Shown here in pieces: positions 9,357-16,928 of a stretch of 64,000 nt of DNA. Numbering within the stretch: the first letter of the stretch is position 1; the number at the start of each line of letters is the position of its first letter. Source of the stretch: Dechloromonas hankyongensis (GTDB taxonomy: Bacteria > Pseudomonadota > Gammaproteobacteria > Burkholderiales > Rhodocyclaceae). The notes beneath the pieces were generated by a model. That model saw only the letters and a list, made by a program, of their open reading frames with translations, did not search any database and was not told the origin of the DNA. Location: the NCBI RefSeq assembly GCF_022012295.1, contig NZ_JAKLTN010000002.1, positions 372,001-436,000 on the forward strand, in the 5' to 3' direction. The position numbers were made by a program, and so were the translations under genes.

Positions 9357-9851
9357 TCAGCCTTGGGACGCGGCGTCGCCGTCGCGCAGCTGACGGGCAT
9401 TGGCGAGGACGCGCTGGAGCATCCCCTTGAGTTGCCGGGCTTCGGCTTCGCTGAAGCCGGTCAGCACCGAGTTCAGGACATCGGCCAGAACGTGGGGCAC
9501 CATCGCCGCCGTCCGGCTGCCCTCTTCGGTCAGCCCGATATTGATGACCCGCCGGTCTTCCGAGGAGCGGGTGCGCTGGACCAAGCCCTTGGCTTCGACG
9601 CGGTCGAGCATGCGGGTGACGGCACCGGCATCGGAACAGGCCATCCGCGACAGTTCCGCGGCGGTCTTGCACTGGCCTTGCTGGATCATCAGCAGCGGCT
9701 TCCACTGAGCGTCGGTCAGGCCGTGTTCCGCCATGCGCTCGTCGGTGATCAGTGAAATGGTGGCGACGATCTGGCGCATCAGGTAGCCGATGCTGTCGTC
9801 CAGCTTGTAATCGTTGCCGTCGTAGAAAGCGGTTTGGGCGCTATCGTTCAT
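9357..9851 (-). CDS. MarR-family transcriptional repressor
   Basis: A 164-residue winged-helix regulator. LTDAQWKPLLMIQQGQCKTAAELSRMACSDAGAVTRMLDRVEAKGLVQR is the DNA-binding domain and RVINIGLTEEG the wing. It is the promoter-proximal gene, 35 bp upstream of the efflux channel gene and in the same orientation, so it probably represses itself and the pump until a toxic ligand binds. Three TTGCCTA-containing boxes overlap and precede its start codon. I chose the ATG at 9851; an upstream in-frame segment reads through the operators. Confidence 0.9.
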   Translation of the reverse strand: MNDSAQTAFYDGNDYKLDDSIGYLMRQIVATISLITDERMAEHGLTDAQWKPLLMIQQGQCKTAAELSRMACSDAGAVTRMLDRVEAKGLVQRTRSSEDRRVINIGLTEEGSRTAAMVPHVLADVLNSVLTGFSEAEARQLKGMLQRVLANARQLRDGDAASQG

Positions 9852-9856
9852 GAGAT

Positions 9857-9906
9857 GATTGCCTATGTAATGATTGCCTAGGCAGTAATATAGTTGCCTA
9901 GGCAAT
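9857..9906. promoter_or_regulatory. MarR operator region with three TTGCCTA boxes
   Basis: The palindrome TTGCCTAGGCAA is perfect at 9894-9905. It is repeated with one end mismatch at 9874-9885, and a half copy ATTGCCTA lies at 9858-9865. Spacings of 20 and 15 bases put repressor dimers side by side over the promoter and leader of marR. This is the expected architecture for autoregulation by the adjacent MarR protein. Confidence 0.7.
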
Positions 9907-10017
9907 TACTGTCAAGGCGTGTTGTGAATTCGACTCGCCCCTGCCGGGATCTTGCCAGGCGATAATCATTGCCCATCAGATAGTTGCCGCTTCAGCCAGT
10001 TTTCGCCAAAGCAAAAT

Positions 10018-10051
10018 GAAACGAGGCACTTCGGATGAAGTGCCTCGTTTC
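10018..10051 (-). terminator. Strong hairpin terminator downstream of the small secreted protein
   Basis: A perfect 15-bp stem GAAACGAGGCACTTC / GAAGTGCCTCGTTTC with a 4-base loop. On the minus strand it is followed by ATTTTGC. It could terminate the small gene ending at 10101, and perhaps act in both directions. Its core matches the tRNA terminator at 4853. Confidence 0.7.
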
Positions 10052-10100
10052 TACGGCTATCGCTGATTGCGGTCGCCAAGCCGTTTCGAGCCGGGGTGGT

Positions 10101-10292
10101 CTACGGCATGCCCAGCTTCTGGCAATGCGAATCCTGAAACGGCCCCTTGACGATTTCCCAGCCGTCGCCGGGGGAGGTCTGGGCACACACCTCGTAGTCC
10201 GCCGCATTGCTGTGCCACTTGTACCAGGGAGCAGGGCCGGCCCACAGGGCTAACGACGTGCATAGCGCGACGAAAAACAATCCTGCTTTCAT
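10101..10292 (-). CDS. Small secreted protein, unknown function
   Basis: A 63-residue product with a hydrophobic signal peptide (about residues 1-18) and a short mature part containing two Cys (in YEVCAQT and DSHCQK) that could form a disulfide. GAAGG lies 6-7 bases before the ATG, and a terminator follows the stop, so it looks like a real single gene. No family recognised. Confidence 0.6.
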   Translation of the reverse strand: MKAGLFFVALCTSLALWAGPAPWYKWHSNAADYEVCAQTSPGDGWEIVKGPFQDSHCQKLGMP

Positions 10293-10326
10293 GACGAACC
10301 TTCGGTAATCGATGCGTGGACGGGCG

Positions 10327-10494
10327 CTACAGTTTGCCAGATTGCTTCCGGGCTTGGGCGTTGCTCAGGTTTTGCCAGGTCAGGCGCGGCGATTCCGGCT
10401 TGCCGGTTGCCGAACCGCTCTGGGCGTTTTGTTGCGGCTGTTGCTGGGTCTGGTGACGCGGCTGCTGGCGGCGGTCGAATGATGCTTTTTCCAT
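10327..10494 (-). CDS. Small Gln-rich hypothetical protein
   Basis: A 55-residue hydrophilic product with a run of Gln-rich sequence (RRQQPRHQTQQQPQQN) and no hydrophobic segment, probably disordered. Support comes mainly from the strong GGAGG ribosome-binding site at the correct distance from the ATG at 10494. It lies in the same orientation as the small secreted protein. No function can be assigned. Confidence 0.5.
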   Translation of the reverse strand: MEKASFDRRQQPRHQTQQQPQQNAQSGSATGKPESPRLTWQNLSNAQARKQSGKL

Positions 10495-10643
10495 GCTGCC
10501 TCCGAATGAGATTTCGAGTAGGAAAAACACGGTAAGTTCGGAAGGTTACATTCTTGCGATCGATCGATATCGGTTTGGCATGAGTCCTTGCTGGCAATTG
10601 CTGCACTGCGGCATGACATGGCCGGTTTCCTGCGCGATGATCT

Positions 10644-10682
10644 AAAAACCTGCCCGCGGCATTTGCCGCGACACCGGTTTTT
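10644..10682 (+). promoter_or_regulatory. Terminator-like hairpin in the leader of aorA
   Basis: An inner stem CGCGGCA/TGCCGCG with a 2-base loop is enclosed by AAAAACC/GGTTTTT. It ends in a T run about 30 bases before the aorA start codon. It could be an attenuator or the expression platform of a leader RNA. The upstream 100 bases do not let me recognise a known riboswitch by eye. Confidence 0.4.
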
Positions 10683-10713
10683 GCGACACTTAATAATCCA
10701 TGGAGGAGACACC

Positions 10714-11190
10714 ATGCAGAAGTCGCTTCACATCGATCCGGTCAAATGTACCGGATGTCTGCAGTGCGAGATGGCCTGCTCCTACGAGCATACCGGCGCC
10801 ATCAACCCGTCCAAATCGCGTATCAAGGTCTTCGATTTCGAACATGAAGGTCGCAAGGTGCCCTATACCTGCACCCAGTGTTCGGACGCCTGGTGCATGA
10901 ACGCCTGTCCGGTCGAGGCCATCGTGCTCGATGCGGTGACCGGGGCCAAGGTGGTCAAGGAGGCGACCTGCGTTGGCTGCAAGGTGTGCACCATCGCCTG
11001 TCCGTTTGGCACGGTGAATTACATGGCCGATCTGGGCAAGGTGCAGAAATGTGACCTGTGCGGTGGCGATCCGAAGTGCGCCAGCGCCTGCCCGACCGGT
11101 GCCATCACTTATGTCGACGCCGACTGGACCGGACTGGACCGCATGCGCGCCTGGGCGGCCAAGGCCAACACTTCTGCCGTCGCGGCCTAA
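10714..11190 (+). CDS. aorA: AorA: polyferredoxin-type electron-transfer subunit of aldehyde oxidoreductase
   Basis: A 158-residue iron-sulfur protein with cysteine groups CTGCLQCEMAC, CTQCSDAWCMNAC, CVGCKVCTIAC and CDLCGGDPKCASAC, enough for four [4Fe-4S] clusters as in HycB/DmsB-like subunits. GGAGGAG precedes the ATG. It lies 11 bp upstream of the tungsten catalytic subunit and is followed by an FAD subunit, the arrangement of the AorABC enzyme known from Aromatoleum. It would pass electrons between tungsten site and flavin in the cytoplasm. Confidence 0.9.
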   Translation: MQKSLHIDPVKCTGCLQCEMACSYEHTGAINPSKSRIKVFDFEHEGRKVPYTCTQCSDAWCMNACPVEAIVLDAVTGAKVVKEATCVGCKVCTIACPFGTVNYMADLGKVQKCDLCGGDPKCASACPTGAITYVDADWTGLDRMRAWAAKANTSAVAA

Positions 11191-11201
11191 GGAGGACGAT
11201 C

Positions 11202-13049
11202 ATGGGATGGAACCGTAAAGTCCTGCGCGTGAATCTCGCCGCCGGCACCTGCACTCCCGAGCCGCTGAACATGGCTTGGGCCAACGATTACCTCGGCTCG
11301 CGCGGGCTGGCCTCGAAATACCTGGTCGAGGAAATCGACCCCAAGGTCGATCCGCTGTCGCCGGACAACAAGATGATCATGGCCACCGGGCCGCTGACCG
11401 GGACGATGGCCTCGACCGGTGGCCGCTACACGGTGGTGACCAAAGGCGCCCTAACCAACGCCATTGCCTGCTCGAACTCGGGCGGCTTCTTCGGCGCTGA
11501 AATGAAGTTCGCTGGTTGGGACATGATCATTTTCGAGGGCAAGTCGCCGAAACCGGTGTACCTGTATGTCGAGAACGACAAGGCCGAACTGCGCGACGCG
11601 GCGCACCTGTGGGGCAAGACCTGCTGGGAAACCGAGGCGACGATCAAGAAATCGCACCAGGACCCGCTGATCCGCGTGTCGTCGATAGGCGCGGCGGGCG
11701 AGAACAAGGTGTTGTTCGCCTGCATCGTCAATGATCTGCACCGGGCGGCCGGGCGTTCCGGCGTCGGCGCCGTGATGGGCTCCAAAAACCTGAAGGCCGT
11801 CGCCTTGCGCGGCACCAAGGGCGTTTCCGGCATCAAGGATTTCCCGGCTTTCCTGGCGGCGACCAATGCCGGCAAGAAGGTGCTCGCCGACAACGCGGTG
11901 ACCGGGCAGGGGCTGCCCAAGTATGGCACCCAGGTGCTGATGAACGTGATCAACGAAATGGGGGCCTTGCCGACGCGCAACCACCGCGACGTGCAATTCG
12001 AGGGCGCCAGCAAGATTTCCGCCGAGGCCATGCACGAAAAACGGCCGACCGACGGCAAGGCGCATCTAGTCACCAATGCCGCGTGCTTCGGCTGCACCAT
12101 CGCCTGCGGGCGGATTTCGAAAATTGACGAAACGCACTTCAGCGTCAAGAACAGCCCGCAATACTGGGGTGCTTCCGGTGGCCTGGAATATGAGGCGGCC
12201 TGGGCACTCGGTGCGGCCAACGGGGTGAGCGATCTGGAAGCCCTGCAGTACGCCAACCTGTTGTGCAACGAGCACGGCATGGACCCGATTTCCTTCGGTG
12301 CCACGGTCGGCGCGGCCATGGAACTCTACGATCTGGGCATCATCACCGAGGAACAGATCGGCGTCGATGCCAAGTTCGGTTCGGCCGAGGCGCTGTGCAA
12401 GCTGGTCGAGATGACGGCGCACGGCGAGGGCTTCGGCAAGGAACTGGCGGTGGGCAGTGCCCGCATGTGCGCCAAGTACGGGCGGCCGGACCTGTCGATG
12501 AGCGTCAAGAACCAGGAATTCCCGGCCTACGATGCGCGGGGCATCCAGGGCATCGGCCTGGCCTATGCGACGTCGAATCGCGGCGCCTGCCACCTGCGCG
12601 GCTACACGGTCGCCTCCGAGGTGCTGGGCATCCCGGTGAAGACCGATCCCCATGTCACCGAGGGCAAGCCGGAACTGGTCAAGGCTTTCCAGGATGCAAC
12701 CGGGGTCTTCGACGCAGCCGGCATCTGCGTGTTCACCAGTTTCGCCTGGACGTTGGCCGATGTGCAGCCGCAGATCCAGGCGGCCTGCGAAGGCGACTGG
12801 TCGATGGAGAAACTGAACGAGGTGGGCGAGCGGATCTGGAACATGGAGCGCCTGTTCAATCTTGCTGCCGGCCTGACCGCCAAGGACGACGACCTGCCGC
12901 CACGCCTGAAGACCGAAGGCGCCAAGGCCGGTCCGACCAAGGGGCTGGTCAATGGCGTCGATCAGATGAAGCCGGAGTACTTCAGGCTGCGTGGCTGGAA
13001 CGCCGACGGCGTGCCGGAAAAGGCGACGCTGGAACGCCTGGGCCTGTAA
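11202..13049 (+). CDS. aorB: AorB: tungsten-dependent aldehyde:ferredoxin oxidoreductase
   Basis: A 615-residue member of the AOR family that oxidises aldehydes to acids. The N-terminal domain (about 1-210) carries the pterin-binding segments ATGPLTGTMASTGGRYTVV and CSNSGGFFGAEMKFAGWD. A [4Fe-4S] site uses Cys295, Cys298, Cys302 (CFGCTIAC) and probably Cys509 (GICVFTSFAW). Length matches the roughly 605-620 of the family. GGAGG precedes the ATG at 11202; a longer in-frame extension overlaps aorA and is not used. The tungstate importer at 31.6 kb could supply its metal. Confidence 0.95.
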   Translation: MGWNRKVLRVNLAAGTCTPEPLNMAWANDYLGSRGLASKYLVEEIDPKVDPLSPDNKMIMATGPLTGTMASTGGRYTVVTKGALTNAIACSNSGGFFGAEMKFAGWDMIIFEGKSPKPVYLYVENDKAELRDAAHLWGKTCWETEATIKKSHQDPLIRVSSIGAAGENKVLFACIVNDLHRAAGRSGVGAVMGSKNLKAVALRGTKGVSGIKDFPAFLAATNAGKKVLADNAVTGQGLPKYGTQVLMNVINEMGALPTRNHRDVQFEGASKISAEAMHEKRPTDGKAHLVTNAACFGCTIACGRISKIDETHFSVKNSPQYWGASGGLEYEAAWALGAANGVSDLEALQYANLLCNEHGMDPISFGATVGAAMELYDLGIITEEQIGVDAKFGSAEALCKLVEMTAHGEGFGKELAVGSARMCAKYGRPDLSMSVKNQEFPAYDARGIQGIGLAYATSNRGACHLRGYTVASEVLGIPVKTDPHVTEGKPELVKAFQDATGVFDAAGICVFTSFAWTLADVQPQIQAACEGDWSMEKLNEVGERIWNMERLFNLAAGLTAKDDDLPPRLKTEGAKAGPTKGLVNGVDQMKPEYFRLRGWNADGVPEKATLERLGL

Positions 13050-13066
13050 GCGCGCGCTGCCATCGG

Positions 13067-13103
13067 AGCGGGGTCGCGCCAGGCGCCGCCCCGCTTTTCT
13101 TTT
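13067..13103 (+). terminator. Intrinsic terminator between aorB and aorC
   Basis: AGCGGGG pairs with CCCCGCT around a GC-rich inner stem, followed by TTTTCTTTT. It sits in the 72-bp gap within the aor cluster. It probably reduces transcription of aorC-moaD relative to aorAB or stabilises the aorAB mRNA end. Confidence 0.7.
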
Positions 13104-13121
13104 CCTGACGGAGAAGCCAAC

Positions 13122-14369
13122 ATGAAACACATCATCCTCGGCAACGGCCCGGCTGGCGTCGTTGCCGCCGAAACCCTGCGCCGCGCGGCACCCGGCGACG
13201 ACATCCTGATGGTAGGCAACGAAGCCGAGCCGCCGTATTCGCGCATGGCCATTCCCTATTTGCTGGAAGGCAATATCGACGAATCGGGCACCTATCTGCG
13301 CAAGTCGGCGGATCATTTCGACAGCCTGGGCATACGCCAGTATCGAGGCCGCGCGGTCGCGCTTAATACCGACAAGCGAACAGTGCTGTTCGACGACGGC
13401 CATTTCGAGGACTACGACCGCTTGCTGATCGCCACCGGCTCGCATCCGGTCCGGCCGCCGATTCCCGGCATCGACCTGCCGGAAGTACAGACCTGTTGGA
13501 CGCTGGATGATGCGCGCGCCATCGCCCGGCTGGCCAAGCCGGGATCGCGCGTGCTGCAGCTCGGCGCCGGTTTCATCGGCTGCATCATCATGGAAGCGCT
13601 GGCCAAGCGCGGTGTGCAGCTGACGGTGGTTGAGGTCGGCGACCGCATGGTGCCGCGCATGATGACGCCAGAAGCCGGCGGCATGATCAAACGCTGGGTC
13701 GAGAAGCAGGGCGTGCGTGTGCTGACCGGCGCTGGCGTGGAGTTCATTTCGAAGGGCTCCGCGGCGCCGCTGACGGTGAAGCTGTCGACGGGAGAGAGCC
13801 TCGATTGCGACCTGCTGATTGCAGCGGCTGGGGTCGCACCGAATGTTTCCTTCCTCGACGGCACTTCGGTGCATGTCGCCAAGGGCGTGCTGGTGGACGA
13901 CAGCATGCAGACCTCGGTGCCCGGCATCTACGCGGCCGGCGACGTCGCCGAGGCGCCGGACCTGTTCAGCGGTCGGCATCTGATCGCGGCAATCCAGCCC
14001 AACGCCGCCGATCAGGCACGGGTCGCGGCGCTGAACATGGCGGGGCAAGCGGCGCGAATGAAGGGTGTTCTGGCCATCAACGTGCTCGACTCGATGGGCA
14101 TGATTTCGTCGTCGTTCGGCGAATGGCAGGGCGTGGCCGGTGGCGACGGCATCGAGCAGGCCGACGAGGCGAATGGCCGCTACATCAGCCTGCAGTTCAA
14201 TGGTGACGTGCTGGTCGGCGCGACCTCCGTGGGCCTGACCGAGCATGTCGGCGCCTTGCGCGGCTTGATCCAGGGGAAGATGAAACTGGGCACCTGGAAA
14301 CAGAAACTGCTTGAAACGCCGACCCGCTTTGCCGAGGCCTATATCGCCTGCCAGCGGCCAAACAGTTGA
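13122..14369 (+). CDS. aorC: AorC: FAD-dependent NAD(P)H-oxidoreductase subunit
   Basis: A 415-residue pyridine nucleotide-disulfide oxidoreductase-type flavoprotein. FAD binding: MKHIILGNGPAGVVAAETLRR at the N-terminus and PGIYAAGDVAEAPD near residue 270. A central NAD(H) fold starts at VLQLGAGFIGCIIMEALAKRG. As the third gene of the aor cluster it should link the tungsten subunit to NAD. Preceded by a weak terminator that may set its level below aorAB. Confidence 0.9.
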   Translation: MKHIILGNGPAGVVAAETLRRAAPGDDILMVGNEAEPPYSRMAIPYLLEGNIDESGTYLRKSADHFDSLGIRQYRGRAVALNTDKRTVLFDDGHFEDYDRLLIATGSHPVRPPIPGIDLPEVQTCWTLDDARAIARLAKPGSRVLQLGAGFIGCIIMEALAKRGVQLTVVEVGDRMVPRMMTPEAGGMIKRWVEKQGVRVLTGAGVEFISKGSAAPLTVKLSTGESLDCDLLIAAAGVAPNVSFLDGTSVHVAKGVLVDDSMQTSVPGIYAAGDVAEAPDLFSGRHLIAAIQPNAADQARVAALNMAGQAARMKGVLAINVLDSMGMISSSFGEWQGVAGGDGIEQADEANGRYISLQFNGDVLVGATSVGLTEHVGALRGLIQGKMKLGTWKQKLLETPTRFAEAYIACQRPNS

Positions 14370-14373
14370 ACGC

Positions 14374-14625
14374 ATGCTGGTCACCGTCAAACTGTACGCC
14401 ACGCTGGGCGACTATCTGCCTGGTGGCAGCAAGAACAACCGGGCCGAGGTCGAGGTAGCCGACAGCGCGACCGTCGCCGAGGCGTTGCAGCCATTTGGCT
14501 TGCCGCCGCGGCTGACACATCTGGTGCTGGTCAACGGAACCTTTGTCCCGCCCGATGAACGGGCCGGGAAAGTCCTGTGTGACGGTGACGTGCTGGCGGT
14601 GTGGCCACCGATTGCCGGTGGCTGA
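14374..14625 (+). CDS. MoaD/ThiS-family sulfur carrier
   Basis: An 83-residue ubiquitin-fold protein starting MLVTVKLYATLGDYLPGG and ending in PPIAGG. The C-terminal Gly-Gly is the residue pair that becomes a thiocarboxylate. It begins 4 bp after aorC, so it is translated as part of the aor unit and probably donates dithiolene sulfur to the pterin of the tungsten cofactor. ATG at 14374. Confidence 0.88.
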   Translation: MLVTVKLYATLGDYLPGGSKNNRAEVEVADSATVAEALQPFGLPPRLTHLVLVNGTFVPPDERAGKVLCDGDVLAVWPPIAGG

Positions 14626-14662
14626 GGGCGGGTTGCCGTGGAGCGGGGACAGTGTCCGGCAG

Positions 14663-14923
14663 ATGAGTTGCACGCCGGACGAATTTCGCCGCTGCCTGGT
14701 GCTGGCTTTTGGTGATGCCGTATCGGTCACGCCCGATGGCCTGTTGTTGGCTGGCGACGACGCCAGCCTGCATTTCGCGCTGAGCGAACAACATCCGCGG
14801 CGCATTGCGGCGCTGCAGCTTTCCACCCTGCGGGTGGAAATAAGTGTCCGCGCCGGTGACGAAGCGGCGGCGCGGCGCTTGCTGGCGCAGGTCGACCGGG
14901 CGACCCTGCGCGGCGGCGGTTAA
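14663..14923 (+). CDS. Hypothetical protein of the aor cluster
   Basis: An 86-residue protein with no recognised family: an alpha/beta-like sequence with a hydrophobic strand LHFALSEQ, RIAALQLSTLRVEIS, and a C-terminal helix. It follows the MoaD-like gene in the same direction. The start is uncertain: ATG at 14663 lacks a clear ribosome-binding site, while an in-frame TTG at 14633 follows GAGGGCGG. Position suggests a maturation role for the aldehyde oxidoreductase, but this is only inferred. Overlaps the convergent gene by 4 bases. Confidence 0.55.
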   Translation: MSCTPDEFRRCLVLAFGDAVSVTPDGLLLAGDDASLHFALSEQHPRRIAALQLSTLRVEISVRAGDEAAARRLLAQVDRATLRGGG

Positions 14924-15102
14924 GCCTCGATGCGGGAAATTTCGACGGCGCTGAGCGGAATCTGGTAATCGGCCGCCAACTGGGTACGGGCGATGTCCTC
15001 AATGGCCTTGTCGGCGCTGGCGACGAAGTGGCGGGCGCCACAGAAATCCTGCGGAATGCCAGCGCGATCCTGAGTGATGCGATAGTGAACTTTGACGTTC
15101 AT
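14920..15102 (-). CDS. Small hypothetical protein
   Basis: A 60-residue protein, MNVKVHYRI... with one Cys (DFCGAR) and a likely alpha/beta fold; no signal peptide or membrane segment. AAAGG precedes the ATG at 15102. It converges on the aor cluster with a 4-base overlap of the stop codons. No family recognised. Confidence 0.6.
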   Translation of the reverse strand: MNVKVHYRITQDRAGIPQDFCGARHFVASADKAIEDIARTQLAADYQIPLSAVEISRIEA

Positions 15103-15257
15103 TGCTGTTTACCTTTTATGTGTGTATTTGATCCTGCGCGCGCAGTTTAGGCCGCTTGTTGGGCGACGCAATACGGGTTTTCCACAGGTTGGGGATTCGC
15201 CGCGCGGGCCTTCGCGGCGGTTCTCAAAGTGGCATGGCTTGGCGTGCCGCGGGGTGT

Positions 15258-15845
15258 TCAGCGGGCGCTGTCGAAGCGCTGCAGTTCGTCGCGGGTGTTG
15301 ATGTTTTCGAAGGCGGCAGCTTCGTCGTCGAACGGCACTTCGACGGTCTTCAGTGTGGCGTACCAGCGGTCGAACTTGCGCTCGCCGCTCTCTAGGTAGG
15401 CCGTCAGATGCGGCAGGACGTTGCGCTTGCACAGACAGAACACTGGATGCGGCTGGTCGAAGGTGCGGGCGACGGCCAGATCGGCCTCGCTGGCGAGTAG
15501 GGCAGCACTCAGCCGGGCAACCAGATCAGCGGGCAGGAAGGGGGAGTCGCAGGGCGCCGTGGCGACCCATGGATGCGTGGCGGCCGACAGGGCGGCATGC
15601 AGACCGGCCAGCGGCCCGGCGAAGCCGGCAATGCGGTCGGCGACGACGCGATGGCCGAAGGCGGCGTAGCGCTCGGCGTTCTGGTTGGCGTTGATGAGCA
15701 GTTCGTCGACCTGAGGGGCCAGCCGCTCGGCAACCCAGGCCGCCATCGGGCGTCCCTGGAGCTCCTGCAGGCCCTTGTCGACGCCGCCCATGCGGCGCCC
15801 GAGGCCGCCAGCGAGAATGACGCCGGTGATGTGAGTATGTGTCAT
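15258..15845 (-). CDS. mobA: MobA: molybdenum cofactor guanylyltransferase
   Basis: A 195-residue nucleotidyltransferase that attaches GMP to molybdopterin to make the guanine dinucleotide cofactor used by formate dehydrogenase and relatives. The GTP-binding signature GVILAGGLGRRMGGVDKG is at residues 9-26, and VADRIAGFAGPLAGLHAAL plus APCDSPFLP follow as expected. Its ATG overlaps the stop of the DsrE-like gene by one base, so the two are co-translated. Confidence 0.93.
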   Translation of the reverse strand: MTHTHITGVILAGGLGRRMGGVDKGLQELQGRPMAAWVAERLAPQVDELLINANQNAERYAAFGHRVVADRIAGFAGPLAGLHAALSAATHPWVATAPCDSPFLPADLVARLSAALLASEADLAVARTFDQPHPVFCLCKRNVLPHLTAYLESGERKFDRWYATLKTVEVPFDDEAAAFENINTRDELQRFDSAR

Positions 15846-16219
15846 CAGTAGACCAGGGTTCGCCAGGCCGGATCGAGCGTCCGGGCGATAAAAGCGGTAG
15901 CGCCGGCGGCGCGGGCTTGCGGGATCAGCGTTTCGCTGTCGGCGATCCAGGCGGCGCGGGCCATGCTGCAGGCGAAGAGCGGGATGTTTTCGGCGATCAC
16001 TTCACCCAGGAATTCGCCGATCGATTTTTCGCGCGCCGGCATCGGGTAGAGGCCGTCGGCAACGCCGTCGACCAGCAGGCGCACCGCCGGGCCGGCCAGG
16101 TGGATTTCGACCTCGGCGTCGAGGGCGTGCGCGGCGAGCGCATGGACCAACGGCGTCGGATACAGCTCGGGGCGTTCGGCGCTGGCGGTGCAGATCAGGA
16201 TGGCCAGCTTGTCAGTCAA
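15845..16219 (-). CDS. DsrE/TusD-like sulfur-transfer protein
   Basis: A 124-residue protein of the DsrE/F/H-like fold: KLAILICTASAERPEL at the N-terminus, a central strand AEVEIHLAGPAV, and a conserved-looking Cys in PLFACSMARAAW at the position where DsrE-type proteins carry a sulfur-binding Cys. It overlaps the upstream H-protein-like gene by 8 bases and mobA by 1 base. That packing with an H-protein-like carrier and a cofactor enzyme suggests sulfur handling for molybdenum/tungsten enzymes (inference). Confidence 0.75.
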   Translation of the reverse strand: MTDKLAILICTASAERPELYPTPLVHALAAHALDAEVEIHLAGPAVRLLVDGVADGLYPMPAREKSIGEFLGEVIAENIPLFACSMARAAWIADSETLIPQARAAGATAFIARTLDPAWRTLVY

Positions 16220-16646
16220 AACGGGCCTCCGGTTCGATCTTCAGGATATGCCGGCGATAAGCCCCGGCATCGATCAGGTGGACTTTTTCGGCGTCCCAGG
16301 CGGTTGGTCGGGCACGGACCATCCAGCCGGCAGCGTAGGGCTGCTTATCGACCAGGACGGGGCATTCTTCGGCCGCCTCGTTGCCTTCGAGCAGGGTGAA
16401 AGAGATCGGGGCATGCACGGCGAGGACGGTCTTTCGGCACTCGACGGTGCCCATGCCCTTGCCGATGGCGACTTCGGCCCCTTTCGGCTTGGCGGTGAAC
16501 GCGATGATCTCGCCGGCCAGGAAGATGCCGAAGCTGGTCGCGCCTATCGTCACTTCGCCGTCGTCCTGCACGCGGACCCACATGTCGTGGTGGGGGCAGT
16601 AGAGGCGGTCGTCGGGAACGCTACCGTGGAAGGGGTGATGGGCCAT
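16212..16646 (-). CDS. Glycine-cleavage H-protein-like lipoyl carrier
   Basis: A 144-residue protein that aligns well with GcvH: DDRLYCPHHDMWVRVQDDGEVTIGATSFG matches the N-terminal region, and ECRKTVLAVHAP matches the ES-V-K lipoylation hairpin with Lys72 in the lipoyl-lysine position. No gcvP, gcvT or other glycine-cleavage gene is here. Instead it heads an operon with a DsrE-like protein and mobA. H-protein-like lipoyl carriers paired with sulfur-transfer proteins are known in the sulfur-oxidising sHdr pathway, so a sulfur-carrier role is plausible. ATG at 16646 chosen; upstream in-frame sequence is not H-protein-like. Confidence 0.8.
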   Translation of the reverse strand: MAHHPFHGSVPDDRLYCPHHDMWVRVQDDGEVTIGATSFGIFLAGEIIAFTAKPKGAEVAIGKGMGTVECRKTVLAVHAPISFTLLEGNEAAEECPVLVDKQPYAAGWMVRARPTAWDAEKVHLIDAGAYRRHILKIEPEARFD

Positions 16647-16928
16647 TGAATCCTGGGAAAATTGGAACGGCGGACTTTCAGCTTTTTCCGGTTTGTCGAA
16701 TGATCGGAAAATCCGCAAACCGCCGTATGGGTCGCGGGCATTCTGGTTCAACGGAAGGGCAGGGTCAAGGGCGTGTCCTATGACTTTTGACGTATTTCGT
16801 CGAAATGACAAAAGACGGAAAATTGCTTACAAATATCTGCACTCAAGCAAAAGTGGCATCTGTCGGACTGCAGCCTGTGTCCGGCTTGAGAAAGCCATGC
16901 ATCGATACCAGCTCAGGGGGAATCTCAA

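Noticed and set aside
10612-10636. Possible sigma-54 promoter TGGCCGGTTTCCTGCG before aorA
   Set aside because: Spacing is right but the -12 box CTGCG departs from TTGC and no activator site is visible upstream.
14642-14657. GGGACA-like inverted repeat GGGACAGTGTCC near the MoaD-like gene
   Set aside because: The spacer is one base, not three, it lies inside the aor unit and no sigma-54 promoter follows, so I do not count it as a copy of the regulatory palindrome.
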